From: a virus
Strand: one strand, 5' to 3'
DNA length: 64,000 nucleotides
IMG/VR virus record: IMGVR_UViG_3300017917_000400
Coordinates: 40,076-104,075 of that record
In this document: piece by piece, positions 37,201 through 45,330 of the stretch
Layout of the letters: each line of letters opens with the position of its first letter
Position numbering within the stretch: position 1 is the first letter of the stretch
The notes under the pieces: model-generated
Database searches by the model: none
Told to the model about the DNA's origin: nothing
The model's input: the letters and a program-made list of their open reading frames with translations, nothing else
Made by a program: the position numbers and the translations under genes

Positions 37201-40200
37201 TAGTAGTTGGTTTAGATCTAAAACACAGACCTACGACGTAACCAAACATTGGAATTATGTTGACTGGTATGCAGATGGATACACAGCATTTACAAAAATT
37301 GATTACCAGGTTGATTTTTCTTATGAAATGAGTTTTATTGATATTGCCATCGGCGATTTAATAAAAATTAAAAATGAAAAATCTGGTGGTTGGATATTAT
37401 TAGAAAAAATTAATAATCTTTCTACTGATAACGTTTCTTTAAATTATAAAACAGTAGGCAGACAAAGCGGCACAATTCAATTTAATTCTAATCTTTACAA
37501 GTTTACAAATAGTAACATTGGATTTGATAGTTTTACCTACGACAGCGATGTGTACGATGACGAACCAAAAGAAGAATTAAGAATTATTTTAGATGTAATT
37601 AAAAACAACATTTTAGTTGACGATTTAGAAATAGAATATAACAAATTATTCTTTGCAAGTCTTCGTTATGTATTCTCAGAACAAACATTTGTTGACTGGG
37701 CATTTAAGACAAGTTTTGTTAAGAGTCAACATAATCTTGGAACACTACAACAAAAAGTTAATTACAAAAATGATAACCTAGCCAGTTACGAAGAATATAT
37801 TAATGAAGTTAAACCTTACCGTAGTAAAGTAAGAGAATTTATCAGCAATTATAATGCAATAGATAATACCAACACTGGTGTAACTGACTTTGATCTTTCT
37901 GCAAAATATAACATAGAAGAAGGAAAAATACTACCCTTTGATGTAAAGGTTAGAAATGATGCAATCGTTTACTCAGATTCTTCAATTTTGAGCGAACCAT
38001 ACAGTGATTGGTTAGATAATGTAGGACACAGTGTAACAGAAATTATTGTTACAAATGGCGGTTCTGGTTACCAAGCACCTCCGTCTGTAGAGATTATCGG
38101 AAATTGTAAGTTACAGGCTACAGCCCAGGCCTACATATCCAGCGGATCTGTGACACGAATTATTGTTAAAAATTTAGGACAAGGATACATTACTACACCT
38201 TCTGTAGTTATAACTGGTTCAACTGGAACTACGGGTACCACAGCAACTGCCTACGCAGTATTGGGTAATAGCCTTTCTAGAACTAACACAATTGGTGTAA
38301 AATTTGATAGAACAATTCCTGAATACAAAATTAGTTCTATTACAGTTTCTCAAACTTTTAATGGCACAGGATCAAGAACTTTATTTGAGTTGACCTGGCC
38401 CATTGACGTTAGAACTAATAAGACATCTGTAATCGTTTCCAACGAAGAATTATTGTCTACAGACTTCACAGTCTATAACAAAAAAGATACTTCAAAAGGA
38501 TACACAAGATATATTGGAGTTCTAGAACTAGACACAGCCGCAGAAATTGGCACAGCCAATGTTGTTATTACCTATACAAAAGACATTAATCTTCTAAGTG
38601 CCGCAGATAGAATTCAGTATTATTACAATCCTAAGACTGGGCAATTAGGTAAAGACCTTGGACAGTTAATGCAAGGCGTCGATTATGGCGGTGTTGAAGT
38701 TACTGGTCTAGGATTTGAGATTGGATCAGGTTGGGACGGCCTACCATGGTTTACTTCAGGTTGGGACGATTTTGACGAAGCATATACTGATAACTTATTT
38801 GTTTCTGACGGAACATCTAGATCATTCAGCCTTCCATACATTCCCGAAGATGGAGAATTAATTACAGTATACCTAAACGGTGTTAGAATTGATGATCCTA
38901 ACTATGATGAATATACAGCCGCAGAAGAAGCATATAATACATCTGCCGCGGAACTAGCAACATTAACCGCAGAGAGAGATTTACTGCAAACACAGACTGA
39001 TGCTAAACAAGACGAACTTGACGGGTTAACTCAGGATCTAATCGATACACAGGCAGTCATTGCAGATCTTGAAGCTCAACTAGCAGTTACACCGCCAAGT
39101 AATCCATTATATTTTACTTTACAAACTTTATTAGCAGAAAACGAAGCGCAAGAAGCAGAATTAATTGACGACATTAACACAGTCAACGGAGAATTGTTAG
39201 ATTTACAAGCAGACTTAGCCGCTAAACAAATTCAAGTAACTGCTAAAACAACTGAAGTTGCAGACAATCTTGCAACATTAAATTCTGCTCCTGAAATTGT
39301 AAATGAAGATGCACAGATGAATACATTTGTAGGCGACGGTAGTACTGATATTCCTATTGTAATACCTGCCTACGTTGATTTAAACGAAGGCGACACAATA
39401 ATTTTACGTAAGAGTACTAGCGACGGAAGTTTTAGACCAAACCGACAATTCTTTGATTCTGAAATTACAGGCGGCGACTTTACTTACACTTCTGCTCGAG
39501 GAATTCGAGCAGAAGAAATTATTATTGATGGTGATAATTTTGTAACACCTACTACAAACTATGCTCCTGAAGAAGTAGTTACTGGACAGGTTGTAGATTC
39601 AGTAGCAATCACAGTGTTCCATACAGTTGAAGACGGCGCACCAGTAATTGTTACAAGACATTATATTACTACAGAACCTGAAAATGAATTCTTAATTGGT
39701 CAGCGACCTAACAGTACTCAGGCCGCATTTGTTAAAGTAGACGGCTTAATCAAAAAACAAGATGTAGATTATACATTAAATTTTGCTCAATCAAAGATTG
39801 TTTTCCTAACAAATCTTCCAATTAACAGCGAAGTTGTTGTTACATCAATGAGCAAAAATGGTTTAAATGTTTTAGATTCGGATACATTTATTGGAGACGG
39901 TGTTACAACTGAATTCGTAACAGTTGCTCGCTGGGCAGGAGATTATTCTGTATTAGTATCAGTTAATGGTAATTCCGCTACTGTTACAACTTTCGTCACT
40001 GACGAAACTTATGCTGAAGTTGGAAATATTGGTATACGTTTTTCAACAGCACCAGCAAATACAGCAATCATAGATTATACAGTTTTAAGTTCGTTAATAG
40101 ATACTGTAAGTCGAGTTTCTGCTGAAACAGTAATCTATGATGGCACTAGTCAAGTCTACGAGTTAAACAACTTACCAGCCAACTTAGAACCGTTTGATAA

Positions 40201-42379
40201 TAATGTAATTGTTGAGCATCAAGGAAAAATACTACGTCCTGCTGACACTGTTTATTTTGACGTTGTTGGCACAGTTAGAACTTACACAGTAAGCGTAGTT
40301 GACTATGCTATCAATACAATTGATGCTAACAAAGTTCGCGTATACAAAAACGGTATTGAATTAGCAATTTCAAAAGAATTTACTTGGAAATCTTCTAATA
40401 ACCAATTAACTATTAAGCGCGGTGTTGCAGTTACTGGAGACAAAATTGCATTAGTTATTTTAGAAAATGCAGAATACTACATAGAAAAGGATTCAACAGG
40501 TGTACAACTTCGATTGTTGGATTCTTATTCTGTAAATGATAAGTTTGTAGTAACAACATTTACTAACCATGATATTTTAGATATTGAACGATCTAATGAT
40601 TATATTAAATCAGAAAGTACAATCACAGAAGGATCAGTTGATTACTACAGATTTAACCAGTTATTAGCGGGCCGCATAGAACTTAGAAACACCGCTATTG
40701 GTGCTGAATATGTATGGTTAACTCTTAATGGAGAATTGCTAACTCCGGAGATTGATTACATCTTAGAAGATAATTTAAACTATATTCAAATTGATAAAAA
40801 TAGAACATTGTTGTCAACAGACGTAATTGAATTAATAGTCTTTAGCAGTGACGTTACATTTAATAAACCATTTGGATATAAAATATTCAAAGATTTAATG
40901 AATAGAACTTTCTATAAGAGATTAGATGCTAGTGCATCAACTGTACTAGCACAACCTTTAAATTACTATGACACATCTATCGCGTTGGAAGACGCAGGTA
41001 ACTTACCAGTTCCATTACGCAGTCAAAATCAACCAGGCATCATATTCATCGATAGAGAGCGTATTGAATATCTTGAAAAAGATGGAAATACATTAAGATA
41101 TCTAAGAAGAGGAACATTAGGAACCGGAATACCTACTACACACCCTGCAGGAACTGTAGTAACAGATTCTAGCGTTGGGCAAACAATTCCTTATAAGGAC
41201 GAAACACAGACTGTGGTGTTAATTGCAGGTGGATATGATCAAGCATCTACAATATTTGAAAACAGTCTAGGCATGAGTGTAACTTCGTTAAAATATAATT
41301 TTAACAATAACACAGCGTTTCCGTTGGGTACACAAATTGCCACAGTTACAGGAACAGGCTTTAAAGAAAATGTACAAATACTTGTAGGAGATCCAACACT
41401 AACAATTAATTTTACCGCTACTGAAATTAATTCTGCAGGAGAAATTATTGTAAGTTCAATTGACAGAATTTATGAAGGTAAGGAAATAGTATTTTCAGAT
41501 ACAGTATTTGGTGGCATTGAATTAGAAACATCTTACTATGTTCTAACTTACGGACAAGATCCAACTACAGAAGAATATTACATTACAGTCAGTGAAGAAA
41601 TTAATGGAACTCCTGTTTCACTTTCTGTAAGCAGTGGATCTATGATAGGCACTCATAGTAGAGCAAAATGCAAGACAACATACATTAGTAGCACAGAGTT
41701 AACCTTTATAACTCAGGCTGAAGTAGTTGGTGCATACGACTTAATTGTACAGAATCCGTCATTTACAGTTGGACCAGTGACAGTAGCAGAAACTAGTTAT
41801 GTAGCACCAGAAGCAGTGCGTTATGTTCAGATATTGCTGCCATTTGCACCACTTCCAAATCCAAGAACAGCCACTGGTTGGTATAAAAACACTTCAGAAA
41901 TTAGTGTTTCAAATATTCAGCCAGGACGAGGATATACTATTAGTTCTGTTGGCACATCAGACTTTATGAGTATTGGCGCAACATCTAACACTGTTGGTAC
42001 AGAATTTATTGCTACAGCAGTAGGATCCGGCACTGGCACTGTGCTAGATTATACAAGTATTCCTTTAGAGTATTGGGAAGGTATGGACATAGAGGTATTT
42101 GTTGCAGGCCGCAGATTACGCAAAGCGCCAATCACAGTTTGGGATGAAAGTTTAGGTCCAGATAGCCCAAGCGGTGACAAACAATTACAGGCAGAATTTG
42201 CTGTAAACAAAAACGTTGGTGCTTATGTACGTTTAACAGAGCCCCCAATGAAGGGTTCCAAAGTTATAGTGCAAAAGAAAATAGGTCAAACATGGGTAGC
42301 AGAAGGGCAAAGCCTTGTAGATGCTCAAACAGACCAAGCAAAATTCGTTCGTGCAAAGAGTGCGGATTTGCCTCGATAA
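28295..42379 (+). CDS. Giant multi-domain baseplate/tail structural protein (4694 aa)
   Basis: A single open frame of 14085 bp, starting at ATG 28295 with AAAGGAT. It follows gp6, where T4 has 7, 8 and 10. Visible parts by rough residue: an N-terminal region with FINYREYYWLPKGPQVI (about 145-162) and PRYFRTS near the start; chitin-binding-like Trp/Tyr modules at about 1437 and 1695; FG-GAP-like repeats (ADGSYLFVGAPRYG, KDGNYVAIGIPGYS) at about 2090-2430; two GRGYKLPP/GSGYQAPP beta modules at about 2892 and 3254; a coiled coil at about 3540-3660; GDG beta modules at 3677 and 3867; and a GTGTV module near 4540-4590. It probably forms a large peripheral baseplate or fibre part. The role is inferred. 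Confidence 0.8.
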   Translation: MAFSKDQKEPSLPTSSTDTTRSAVNFLPRYFRTSTNQKFLNGTLDQLISVGNVDKINAYIGRKTNKAYSPTDNYVEEISLERSAYQLEPAILVKDSLDNVTFFSDYNDYINQLKYFNSSTTDHNKINSQESYSWDPHIDWDKFINYREYYWLPKGPQVIAIKGQSKNIISTYTVTLINDVDNIAYLFTPDGLTRNPSIKLYRGQTYKFEINCPGRPIAFKTVRDLDNAFIYDDGVTSDTPYVEDGTITFTIPDNAPDVLYYVSQNDINTSGFFKIYDIEENTFIDVEKEILGKKTYNIDGTLELSNGMKVNFIGNVTPEKYSTDNWYVEGVGDKIRLVAEDSLQTPLSFTLDKDIEFDTENFDTQGFDVNNNYPDKKDYITINRSSRDGNHWSRYNRWFHKSVIETSANYNDQPIDIDQTARAKRPIIEFKPDIQLWNFGTEAKKSVDLVDLFTKDIFSTIEGSLGYTIDGVFLLEGMRVLFAVDTDTTVNGRIFKIGFVTHLGVKRITLLEEDDTDPIDGQSVLIKDGDNFKGKMFHYSSGAWTESQDKTNVNVPPLFDVVDVNSVSYGDRTTYIGSSFIGTKLFSYQEGDTYDNELGLNISYSNIGNIGDILFDFNLQKDSFTFQGEVELIERNLDKGYLKINDSISSSRRLNGWIKTEFLTRQPIIRQYNVTANLLNLFPIDVYKKSGTLDDLEIKVFVNNKKRSDYEVYRQNSVAYIQFITDLSVNDVLIIETISSAEKVSTEGYYKFPSNLESNPQNLSLYNLTLGQISNHVKTIVDNVSSFEGSLPGTSNLRDLGDVSGYGTQVVQHSGPLAPIIYSFTNKNVNIVKSLRYAQDEYSKFKRNLIRTATTYGYDGITRTHLDLILKEVTKDTTIEAPFYLSDMVPFGINFVYEQEIIDDSFTDYPLTFDFNLDEASSKAVLVYVNDELLLHGRDYIFINTSFIKILSTIQTGDNLKIIQYEETAGCCVPPTPTKLGLYPLFEPKIFVDNTYQVPTKVIQGHDGSITVAFSNPGEPDEFRDQLLLELEMRIYNNIKIRYDAELFNLDSMIPGYFRNADISLSELNSTLRQEFLNWTGLINEDYTKHTFLDRNNPFTFNYKSFVDPSGEQLLGFWRGIYKYFYDTDRPHTHPWEMLGFSIKPTWWETTYGPAPYTKDNLLLWNDLAEGTIRIPGEFPRKNNLYARADLLKFIPVDGEGQLIDPLETGLVSEFISVFTEKEFTFGDHAPIETAWRRSSHYPFALITTLTLLRPAKMFALGFDRIRQYRDETGQIVYKTPTGNSRFNLSNLIFPSTVKDSTRVFASGLVNYLISYAVSKSFTIVDNFKSDLSSLQIKISSKLAGFTTKEKFKLILDSRSPLNQGNVFIPQENYDIILNSSTPVTTISYSGVIIEKSASGFILKGYNKTISEFKYNKPVETVSDPIISVGGISETYTEWQSSKYYAKGLIVKIDQNYFRVTTGHTSTTAFESKYFAKLPSLPVIGGREIILRRNFESEISSLHYGAELRTVQEVVDFLLGYGKYLTDAGFVFEYFNPALKTVTDWQTSAKEFTFWTTQNWAEGSVISLSPSAEELIYNKEYSIVDSIYDPFYEYSIFKQDGVELEPSFTNSIRENNNFSLRPKNTADGLYHATLNLVQKEHVLILDDVTIFNDIIYDQIQGYRQDRIKVVGYKISDWTGNFNIPGFVYDRAIVTEWKPWKDYALGETIKYKEFYYSARKNVSGAETFDDNEWYKLSDRPESKLIPNWDYRATQFEDFYDLDTDSFDVDQQKFAQHLIGYQKRQYLENIINDDVSQYKFYQGMIQEKGTQNSLSKLFDALNSADQDSLEFFEEWAIRLGQYGASGGFEEVEYVLNEEKFLINPQPIELVNQIPFGVNDFVYRITPDQVYLKPDDYLHAPFPTVSSQNEYIRTAGYVNYEDVDYIISSKDEFADYNIKDLVEGQYFWLGFDRSSWNVYRFTNFAKSIKRVEETDNFRIVLNFKLPLDIVIGSYVGINNTNTSVEGIKQVIDVGLDWFEITMPADIDTAAIIEINTALNINLFKFTSQRLSSINDLNSLPISGKKNNELVWTDGTNNNWSVWKFKKTYTSSEISNEENYFSKVVAVSDNETVLAASASNTVIYYTRPTTNFGWALQDVLAPLSTETFVDTNGSFGESLCFNADGSYLFVGAPRYGITSVPGVLPTDPPIITEVNIGYVAQYTKNIYGNYEFTRVIQNATPTQFQEFGSKIQVNGNTLYIVSAGGVALDGSTLIPASLTAYSLISNTVLASLTFTPGISVTDFNVSQNNTIVISKDDESVSVIRLSSSTFVTVSEINLSDFVSIEQIETGSNFATSAAISKDGNYVAIGIPGYSKLASNQGAVALFKLSGATYLADDLITSPLNQDSEKFGYRIRFNAGSDRLVVYSFGGSQTVETVIDSGETTFDLNVTKFIEVEEFTGSIRVYEKYDTKFLIGDELEPQSILGNNYGDAFVVVNSVYVNDQTITNGAFYEFKGLDKSWTKYRSPEPSVDLSKIKSLFLYNTRTNSVVANLDFIDPINGKILGIAEQELSYKTYYDPAVYNVGTETVVVDSLTSWTNRNVGKLWWDLNTVKFANPLQGSVVYKANTWNTVYNESTVDIYEWVETEYLPAEWDSLADTETGLALGISGQSKYGNLAYSLTQRYDNVSKTFRNIYYFWVKNKVTVPDVSFRKTSANDVANLIANPKGQGIQYITLLGANQLALVNCKDLIVGKDVALNVRYWTISNTEQNIHAHYQLLAEGNTNKKLNKYVEQKWFDSLVGYDINGGEVPDPRLPAKLKYGILNKPRQGMFINRLEALKQFIERVNSVLITRSIIDDLNLSKLNSKEDPPSEISGKYDIAIDTQSQIRFVGSTGFQQASVSPVVEAGKIVRVIVTSAGRGYKLPPEITIVGTGSGAKLTAVINSIGEITSVTVNNSGQDYLDTTVLSVRPFTILVNSDETAANKWSLYIWNTATSSWFRSKTQTYDVTKHWNYVDWYADGYTAFTKIDYQVDFSYEMSFIDIAIGDLIKIKNEKSGGWILLEKINNLSTDNVSLNYKTVGRQSGTIQFNSNLYKFTNSNIGFDSFTYDSDVYDDEPKEELRIILDVIKNNILVDDLEIEYNKLFFASLRYVFSEQTFVDWAFKTSFVKSQHNLGTLQQKVNYKNDNLASYEEYINEVKPYRSKVREFISNYNAIDNTNTGVTDFDLSAKYNIEEGKILPFDVKVRNDAIVYSDSSILSEPYSDWLDNVGHSVTEIIVTNGGSGYQAPPSVEIIGNCKLQATAQAYISSGSVTRIIVKNLGQGYITTPSVVITGSTGTTGTTATAYAVLGNSLSRTNTIGVKFDRTIPEYKISSITVSQTFNGTGSRTLFELTWPIDVRTNKTSVIVSNEELLSTDFTVYNKKDTSKGYTRYIGVLELDTAAEIGTANVVITYTKDINLLSAADRIQYYYNPKTGQLGKDLGQLMQGVDYGGVEVTGLGFEIGSGWDGLPWFTSGWDDFDEAYTDNLFVSDGTSRSFSLPYIPEDGELITVYLNGVRIDDPNYDEYTAAEEAYNTSAAELATLTAERDLLQTQTDAKQDELDGLTQDLIDTQAVIADLEAQLAVTPPSNPLYFTLQTLLAENEAQEAELIDDINTVNGELLDLQADLAAKQIQVTAKTTEVADNLATLNSAPEIVNEDAQMNTFVGDGSTDIPIVIPAYVDLNEGDTIILRKSTSDGSFRPNRQFFDSEITGGDFTYTSARGIRAEEIIIDGDNFVTPTTNYAPEEVVTGQVVDSVAITVFHTVEDGAPVIVTRHYITTEPENEFLIGQRPNSTQAAFVKVDGLIKKQDVDYTLNFAQSKIVFLTNLPINSEVVVTSMSKNGLNVLDSDTFIGDGVTTEFVTVARWAGDYSVLVSVNGNSATVTTFVTDETYAEVGNIGIRFSTAPANTAIIDYTVLSSLIDTVSRVSAETVIYDGTSQVYELNNLPANLEPFDNNVIVEHQGKILRPADTVYFDVVGTVRTYTVSVVDYAINTIDANKVRVYKNGIELAISKEFTWKSSNNQLTIKRGVAVTGDKIALVILENAEYYIEKDSTGVQLRLLDSYSVNDKFVVTTFTNHDILDIERSNDYIKSESTITEGSVDYYRFNQLLAGRIELRNTAIGAEYVWLTLNGELLTPEIDYILEDNLNYIQIDKNRTLLSTDVIELIVFSSDVTFNKPFGYKIFKDLMNRTFYKRLDASASTVLAQPLNYYDTSIALEDAGNLPVPLRSQNQPGIIFIDRERIEYLEKDGNTLRYLRRGTLGTGIPTTHPAGTVVTDSSVGQTIPYKDETQTVVLIAGGYDQASTIFENSLGMSVTSLKYNFNNNTAFPLGTQIATVTGTGFKENVQILVGDPTLTINFTATEINSAGEIIVSSIDRIYEGKEIVFSDTVFGGIELETSYYVLTYGQDPTTEEYYITVSEEINGTPVSLSVSSGSMIGTHSRAKCKTTYISSTELTFITQAEVVGAYDLIVQNPSFTVGPVTVAETSYVAPEAVRYVQILLPFAPLPNPRTATGWYKNTSEISVSNIQPGRGYTISSVGTSDFMSIGATSNTVGTEFIATAVGSGTGTVLDYTSIPLEYWEGMDIEVFVAGRRLRKAPITVWDESLGPDSPSGDKQLQAEFAVNKNVGAYVRLTEPPMKGSKVIVQKKIGQTWVAEGQSLVDAQTDQAKFVRAKSADLPR

Positions 42380-42382
42380 ATA
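42375..42382 (+). promoter_or_regulatory. Late promoter box GATAAATA at end of giant gene
   Basis: Plus strand GATAAATA overlapping the stop codon of the giant gene (CGA TAA), 21 nt before the next ATG. It would let the fibre genes be transcribed apart from the 14-kb gene. Confidence 0.5.
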
Positions 42383-42403
42383 TAGAATACAGGTGACTTT
42401 AAT

Positions 42404-43018
42404 ATGACAAACAATCCAAAAGAAAATTCAGGTTTTTTAGTACAAGGGCATATCAAAATACATGATCCTAGCACTAAAGAAGTGTTTATTGATAAGAAAA
42501 ATGCTATTCATTATGAAAATATGAGTATAGCAATGGCTGAAAGTTTAGCCAATGCTGGCCAAGGATTCATATATGAGATGGTATTTGGTAACGGCGGTAC
42601 ATCAGTAGATCCCACAGGAGTTATTACATATCTAACTCCTAATAGTACAGGATCTAATGCTAGTTTATATAACGAAACATATACTAAGGTAGTTGATGAT
42701 CGTAGTACTAATAACTTAGATCCTACGAGAAATAAGATTGAAACACGTCATGTTACTGGTACAAACTATACAGATATTTTAATTACTTGTTTATTAGATT
42801 ACGGTGAACCTTCAGATCAAGATGCATTTGATAATGCAACATATACAGATGGTGAATATGTGTTTGATGAGCTAGGTTTGCGAAGTTACAGTCCTACTGG
42901 TACAGGCAGATTGCTAACTCATGTTATTTTTCACCCAGTACAAAAGAGTCTAAACAGATTAATTCAAATTGATTATACTGTTCGTGTACAGAGTTTAACT
43001 GGTTTTAACGAGGCTTAA
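42404..43018 (+). CDS. Virion structural protein, baseplate or fibre-linked (204 aa)
   Basis: A 204-aa protein starting at ATG 42404 with AGGTG and a late box just before it. It has an N-terminal beta-strand region (GFLVQGHIKIHDPSTKE) and HYENMSIAMAESLANAGQGF, then a YEMVFGNGG turn, and ends in SLNRLIQIDYTVRVQS. I do not recognise a T4 match. It lies between the giant protein and the fibre paralogues, so it may link fibres to the baseplate, in the way gp8/gp9 do in T4. That is inferred from position alone. Confidence 0.6.
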   Translation: MTNNPKENSGFLVQGHIKIHDPSTKEVFIDKKNAIHYENMSIAMAESLANAGQGFIYEMVFGNGGTSVDPTGVITYLTPNSTGSNASLYNETYTKVVDDRSTNNLDPTRNKIETRHVTGTNYTDILITCLLDYGEPSDQDAFDNATYTDGEYVFDELGLRSYSPTGTGRLLTHVIFHPVQKSLNRLIQIDYTVRVQSLTGFNEA

Positions 43019-43020
43019 TC

Positions 43021-45330
43021 ATGGCATACCAAGTAAGATATACAGATTCAACTAATTTAGATAAACCAGCACTGACGGTTGAAGACAATACTATTAATAA
43101 TTCAACTAGTCTTCAATTTCCAGGAAGAAACGTTACCGGTTACGGAACAATTATCGCTGAAAACTTTTTACATTTACTTGAGCATTTTGCTAACGACAGT
43201 TCTCCTGAAAACCCAGTCGAAGGACAGTTATGGTATGACAACACACCAGGTGTTAATCAATTAAAAGTTTATGACGGCACATCATGGTCTAGCGCAGGCG
43301 GACTAAAGAAGGGCAACTCTGAACCAGAATTAGCAACAAGTTTGCCTGGTGATTTATGGGTTAATACTGATACACAGCAATTATATTTGTATACAGGTTC
43401 AGGTTGGATCTTAGTTGGTCCAAGATTTAGTACAGGTGCTCGTACAGGAGCAGAACCTGAATTTATTGAAGATACATTAAGTAATCTTCAACCAGTAGTT
43501 AGTAACTATGTTAATGGTGAACGTGTTTGCATAGTAGCCAGCGAAACATTTACTCCTAAAACTCTAATAACAGGGTTCCAAACAATCAAAGCAGGTGTTA
43601 CTTTAAACTCTAATTATAATACCTATTGGGGGACAGCAGAAAAAGCCGCTGCCTTATTAGTAGGAACTACAACTGTATCTGCTAGTAACTTTTTAAGAAG
43701 CGACGCTACTAGTAATACAAACTTCCCAATTAATGTGCGAACCTCCCAAGGTGTTGCAATTGGTGAAGATACACAATTAAATTTAAGCATTGACGGTACT
43801 GCTGGTGTAATTTTCCACAAGACATCGGGTAGTAATTTAGATATTCGTATGAATAACAACGGTTCGATACGAACAGTTGTTCGTATTGATAGTTCAGAAC
43901 GTGTTGGTATTAATAATATTAATCCGCAGACAGATTTAGACGTTGGTGGAGGCATCAATGCATCTGGAGATATCTCTGCAGATGGTAATGCTGCCTTCGG
44001 TGGCGACCTAACAGTAGACGGAACAGTCAATATTTCAGGAGATGTATCATTCGGTACAGATAATACTAATACAGTAACAGTTGCGGGTGTTATTTTACCA
44101 GACGTTAACTTAGGTGCAGACATTGGCACAGTAGATAAAAAATTCCAAAGAATTTGGAGTTCAAGATTTGACGGTGATTTTTATGGAAACGTTTTTGGTT
44201 CATTGACAGGTAATGCCAGCGGATCTTCAACTAAACTAGCATCACCTACTATCTTTGACTTAGACGGTGATATTACCAGTAATGAAGTTGAATTTGACGG
44301 ACAAACTGGTACACCTACATTAAACACATTGACGGCTTCGGGTAACGGTGTTGAAGCAACATTAACATTTACAGCGCAAACTGTTGCTCCTTACCCAACA
44401 GGATCACAAATTGTTGTTAGTGGTATTGCTCCAACAGGATATCGCGGAACTTATACAGTTACAGATGGTGGCCTAAGTTATGTAAAATTTGCCAGCACAC
44501 AAACCGGATCACAAACTACAGTTGGTGCAATTTCTAGATTTGGTCTAAGTGGTAATAGAAAACGTTTCTTTACACAATTAAGCGAAACCTTTATTGCAGA
44601 TAAACCTGAAATTACAACTATTGCAGAAGGTGATACATTTGTTGTACAACGTGGGGCAGAAGGTCTAAAGAAGATTACCAAGCAAAGTCTATGGACAGCA
44701 ATTCCAGTTACACCCACAGGTGTTGTATTACCGTTTGCAGGACTAACAGCACCAACTGGATGGTTGTTCTGCGATGGCTCAGAAGTATTAGTTTCAGATT
44801 ATCCAGAATTATTTGATATTATTGGTTATCAGTTCGGTGATATTACCACATTGTTGGGATTAGGTACATTTAAACTTCCTGATATGAGAGGTAGAATGGC
44901 ACTGGCTATGGATAGTATGAACAATGGTGTAACTGTTCCTAGTAAGTTAGACCCAACACAACAAATTTCTACAGGCGGAGGCTCTGCAAATAGAGTCACA
45001 GACGCTGCCGCAGATATTGTTGGCCAAGGTGCTGGAGTTGAAAAGAAACTCATTGCTTCGGATGAAATTCCAGATCACGTACACAATATGCAAGGTAACG
45101 ATGACAATCAATATTATGCTTTTAGAAACGTACCTGGAGATCCTTCAGACACTAACGCAATCAGCGGAGAAGGGTCAACTGTAACAGCAAGAGGACAATA
45201 CATGTCGGATTCGGGAAGAATTTTTGGTTATCCAAGAACCCCGGGCGGCGATTCTATACAGTCTCAATTCAATGTTATGAACCCTTACTTAACATTGAAC
45301 TATATTATTAACACTGGAAAACTTTCATAA
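43021..45330 (+). CDS. Tail-fibre protein with tail-collar domain, paralogue 1 (769 aa)
   Basis: Residues 1-140 are a module shared with the next two genes: GRNVTGYGTIIAENFLHLLE (about 35-54), then GQLWYD, LKVYDGTSW, GDLWVNT and GWILVGP. The middle is a repetitive shaft (INASGDISADG, GDLTVDGTVN). Near the C-terminus (about 565-640) is a phage tail-collar domain: GVVLPFAGLTAPTGWLFCDG, then GLGTFKLPDMRGRMALAMD. The collar domain is a known fibre base or host-adhesion piece. The N-terminal module probably docks to the baseplate. The stop overlaps the next start by TAATG. Confidence 0.85.
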   Translation: MAYQVRYTDSTNLDKPALTVEDNTINNSTSLQFPGRNVTGYGTIIAENFLHLLEHFANDSSPENPVEGQLWYDNTPGVNQLKVYDGTSWSSAGGLKKGNSEPELATSLPGDLWVNTDTQQLYLYTGSGWILVGPRFSTGARTGAEPEFIEDTLSNLQPVVSNYVNGERVCIVASETFTPKTLITGFQTIKAGVTLNSNYNTYWGTAEKAAALLVGTTTVSASNFLRSDATSNTNFPINVRTSQGVAIGEDTQLNLSIDGTAGVIFHKTSGSNLDIRMNNNGSIRTVVRIDSSERVGINNINPQTDLDVGGGINASGDISADGNAAFGGDLTVDGTVNISGDVSFGTDNTNTVTVAGVILPDVNLGADIGTVDKKFQRIWSSRFDGDFYGNVFGSLTGNASGSSTKLASPTIFDLDGDITSNEVEFDGQTGTPTLNTLTASGNGVEATLTFTAQTVAPYPTGSQIVVSGIAPTGYRGTYTVTDGGLSYVKFASTQTGSQTTVGAISRFGLSGNRKRFFTQLSETFIADKPEITTIAEGDTFVVQRGAEGLKKITKQSLWTAIPVTPTGVVLPFAGLTAPTGWLFCDGSEVLVSDYPELFDIIGYQFGDITTLLGLGTFKLPDMRGRMALAMDSMNNGVTVPSKLDPTQQISTGGGSANRVTDAAADIVGQGAGVEKKLIASDEIPDHVHNMQGNDDNQYYAFRNVPGDPSDTNAISGEGSTVTARGQYMSDSGRIFGYPRTPGGDSIQSQFNVMNPYLTLNYIINTGKLS

